This document shows, piece after piece, positions 62,762 through 64,000 of a stretch of DNA of 64,000 nucleotides. The notes under the pieces were generated by a model that ran no database searches, was not told the DNA's origin, and saw only the letters and a program-made list of their open reading frames with translations. The position numbers were made by a program, and so were the translations under genes. The stretch lies in the NCBI RefSeq assembly GCF_001874625.1, contig NZ_CP017671.1:4216001-4280000 (forward strand), in the 5' to 3' direction. Every line of letters starts with the position of its first letter. Position 1 is the stretch's first letter. The stretch is from Providencia rettgeri (lineage in GTDB: Bacteria > Pseudomonadota > Gammaproteobacteria > Enterobacterales > Enterobacteriaceae).

Positions 62762-63401
62762 ACTCGGCGTTTTCCTTGTAATACACTGTTTTTGCTAAAA
62801 CAGGCTGTGTGATTTGTTGCTGATAGCCAGCAAGCGTCTCTTTGGTCAATTTCGCTACTGCAATATAAAAAGCACTGTCTGCTGTATCCGCTAAAGTATC
62901 CAAAAAATGTTCAGACCAAGGTAAAAGATGCCACGCGAGTAGCTCTTCAAGATCGTCTCGCCTATTTTGCTCTGCTAACCAAGCCGCTAACATCAAGACC
63001 AAGCCAATATGGTCTTCAGGCTCTTTTTGGGTCGTCACAGGTTCAATGCCTTTTGTACGCATCCATTGACGAAGCTCAACAGTTGAATCACCGAAAATAA
63101 TATTTTCTTTATCTAACCAAACTGAGCCCCAAGGGGGAGCTGGTAAAGCATAAGGCCCGATAAATAAACGCTGCCAGGCTTCGTTCAAGGGTTCTTCATC
63201 GTGAATACTGGACTGAAAAAATTGACTTATGGTAGTTAAAGACGGTAAGTCAAATGGCCATTCTTCATGCCATGTCGGTTCCTGCAAAATAGCAACAATA
63301 TCCGTATTATTTTCACTATCTGGGGCGAAATAAAATAAAGAACCGAGAACGCGTCCAGTAATTGCTACCTGTTCAAGAAATCGCGTGTCTTGCATATTCA
63401 T
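62760..63401 (-). CDS. dmsD: DmsD, Tat proofreading chaperone for DMSO reductase
   Basis: A 213-residue all-helical TorD/DmsD-family chaperone. It binds the twin-arginine leader of DmsA and holds back export until the molybdenum cofactor is loaded. Motifs are LFIGPYALPAPPWGSVWLD and EPEDHIGLVLMLAAWL, the latter typical of the leader-binding face. It follows dmsC on the same strand with a 51-base gap that contains a strong hairpin, consistent with dmsABC-D order. Confidence 0.92.
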   Translation of the reverse strand: MNMQDTRFLEQVAITGRVLGSLFYFAPDSENNTDIVAILQEPTWHEEWPFDLPSLTTISQFFQSSIHDEEPLNEAWQRLFIGPYALPAPPWGSVWLDKENIIFGDSTVELRQWMRTKGIEPVTTQKEPEDHIGLVLMLAAWLAEQNRRDDLEELLAWHLLPWSEHFLDTLADTADSAFYIAVAKLTKETLAGYQQQITQPVLAKTVYYKENAE

Positions 63402-63415
63402 TGTCTCTGCGGTGG

Positions 63416-63441
63416 TCAGCGTAGGGACCCCCCTACGCTGA
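63416..63441 (-). other. Strong hairpin between dmsC and dmsD
   Basis: TCAGCGTAGGG, ACCC, CCCTACGCTGA: a perfect 11-base stem in the 51-base gap. On the minus strand the following bases are not T-rich, so it may be an attenuator or an RNA-stabilising structure that lowers dmsD relative to dmsABC. Confidence 0.55.
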
Positions 63442-63452
63442 AAAGTTTACTA

Positions 63453-64000
63453 TTAAGCAACAGCCATACCGACTGTCATATGTAAACCATAGAATAGTCC
63501 ACGTCCAATCAATTCACCAAACAACACCAATAATGTGCCGATCAACAAACTTACCGCAGAAGGTTGACTTTGACGGAAAATTGGCAAGATCCACAACAAC
63601 AAGCCAAGGCTTGTAGCCACTAAACGGATCATTTGCAATAAGCCGTAGTCAGGGACTAAATCACTCACTTTTTGTACTGAGCTAGCGATTAGCGCTATTT
63701 CACCACTTTGTAGTAACACCGATGCGATAGTCACAATATAGGCAATAATACTGATTGCCGCTAACTTACCGCTATGAAGGGGAAATTTAGCGATTCGCAG
63801 TAACAATGTCCCTAAGATAGGCCCCACCACAAACACCGTCATAAAGAAGCCGATAGTGGTATGTGGCGTGTCCCATGTCGGTACAGTACTAATCATATAG
63901 ACGCGAGTCATAGCCCAGACAAAGACTAACCCCATTAGCATTGTAAGGATCAACCAAATTTTACCTAACCCCTCAGGCATTTTCTTCAGCGCAGATAGCA
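63453..64000 (-). CDS. dmsC: DmsC, DMSO reductase membrane anchor, C-terminal part (cut by window edge)
   Basis: The frame is open from the stop at 63453 to the right edge, giving at least 182 residues; the ATG at 63980 is internal (LSALKKMPEGLGK). There are four or five long hydrophobic helices (IWLILTMLMGLVFVWAMTRV; TIGFFMTVFVVGPILGTLLL and others). The pattern and the dmsD neighbour identify DmsC, the quinol-oxidising anchor of the DmsAB complex. E. coli DmsC has 287 residues, so about 100 are missing upstream. dmsA and dmsB should lie beyond the edge. Confidence 0.88.
   Translation of the reverse strand, partial: LSALKKMPEGLGKIWLILTMLMGLVFVWAMTRVYMISTVPTWDTPHTTIGFFMTVFVVGPILGTLLLRIAKFPLHSGKLAAISIIAYIVTIASVLLQSGEIALIASSVQKVSDLVPDYGLLQMIRLVATSLGLLLWILPIFRQSQPSAVSLLIGTLLVLFGELIGRGLFYGLHMTVGMAVA

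Noticed and set aside
1-64000. Insertion sequences, prophage genes, CRISPR arrays, tRNA or rRNA genes
   Set aside because: None seen: no transposase or integrase frames, no regularly spaced repeats and no recognisable RNA genes on reading both strands.

Overview
The window is a bacterial chromosome segment of low to moderate GC, gene-dense, with strongly A+T-rich intergenic gaps. The gene content points to the Morganellaceae (Proteeae), most likely Providencia, with Proteus as the main alternative. The clues are a membrane L-amino-acid deaminase with a Tat signal, an MR/P-type fimbrial operon ending in mrpH and mrpJ, and enterobacterial narGHJI/narK/narXL, dsdCXA, dms and yhjA-type genes. I see no prophage, transposon, integron, CRISPR array, rRNA or tRNA. 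This call rests on reading the proteins, not on a database search.

Layout. 1-2.4 kb: end of a 2-ketogluconate-type MFS transporter, a GhrB/TkrA reductase and a LacI regulator. 2.4-6.4 kb: D-serine catabolism (dsdC, dsdX, dsdA). 6.4-14.2 kb: a six-gene minus-strand operon for peptide import and hydrolysis (family 5 binding protein, permease, fused permease-ATPase, ATPase, GntR/FCD regulator, M42 peptidase). It is divergent from a DUF1028 gene, with two near-identical palindromes between them. 15.0-17.1 kb: Tat-exported L-amino-acid deaminase followed by a RidA-family protein with a signal peptide. 17.3-18.8 kb: an unrecognised two-helix membrane protein. 18.9-22.6 kb: a siderophore ABC importer with a Fur-box-like site. 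22.9-30.9 kb: an MR/P-like fimbrial operon (A, B, C, D, an extra B-like pilin, E, F, G, H, J) with no mrpI recombinase, preceded by 1.3 kb of A+T-rich DNA.

32.2-43.2 kb: anaerobic nitrate respiration (narGHJI, narK, narX, narL). narK has an in-frame TGA at the fourth codon of its conserved reading frame. 43.2-46.9 kb: CdaR regulator, glycerate kinase and an MFS transporter. 47.0-52.1 kb: thiolase, SDR reductase, CoA-transferase and acyl-CoA synthetase. 52.6-53.5 kb: yghU. 53.5-56.9 kb: an Fbp/Afu-type ABC importer. 57.6-58.9 kb: an NCS1 cytosine/purine-type permease. 59.1-60.7 kb: an OlsF-type ornithine-lipid synthase. 61.3-62.7 kb: a tri-haem YhjA-type cytochrome c peroxidase behind a perfect FNR-box match. 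62.8-64.0 kb: dmsD and the C-terminal part of dmsC, running off the right edge.

Two themes run through the window. One is amino acid and peptide scavenging (D-serine, peptides, L-amino-acid deamination). The other is anaerobic respiration (nitrate, DMSO/S-oxide, periplasmic peroxide), with FNR and NarL sites readable from the sequence. The points most worth following up are the narK nonsense codon upstream of a tightly linked narGHJI, the deaminase/periplasmic RidA pair, the paired operators in the peptide/DUF1028 cluster, and the paralogue architecture of the fimbrial operon.
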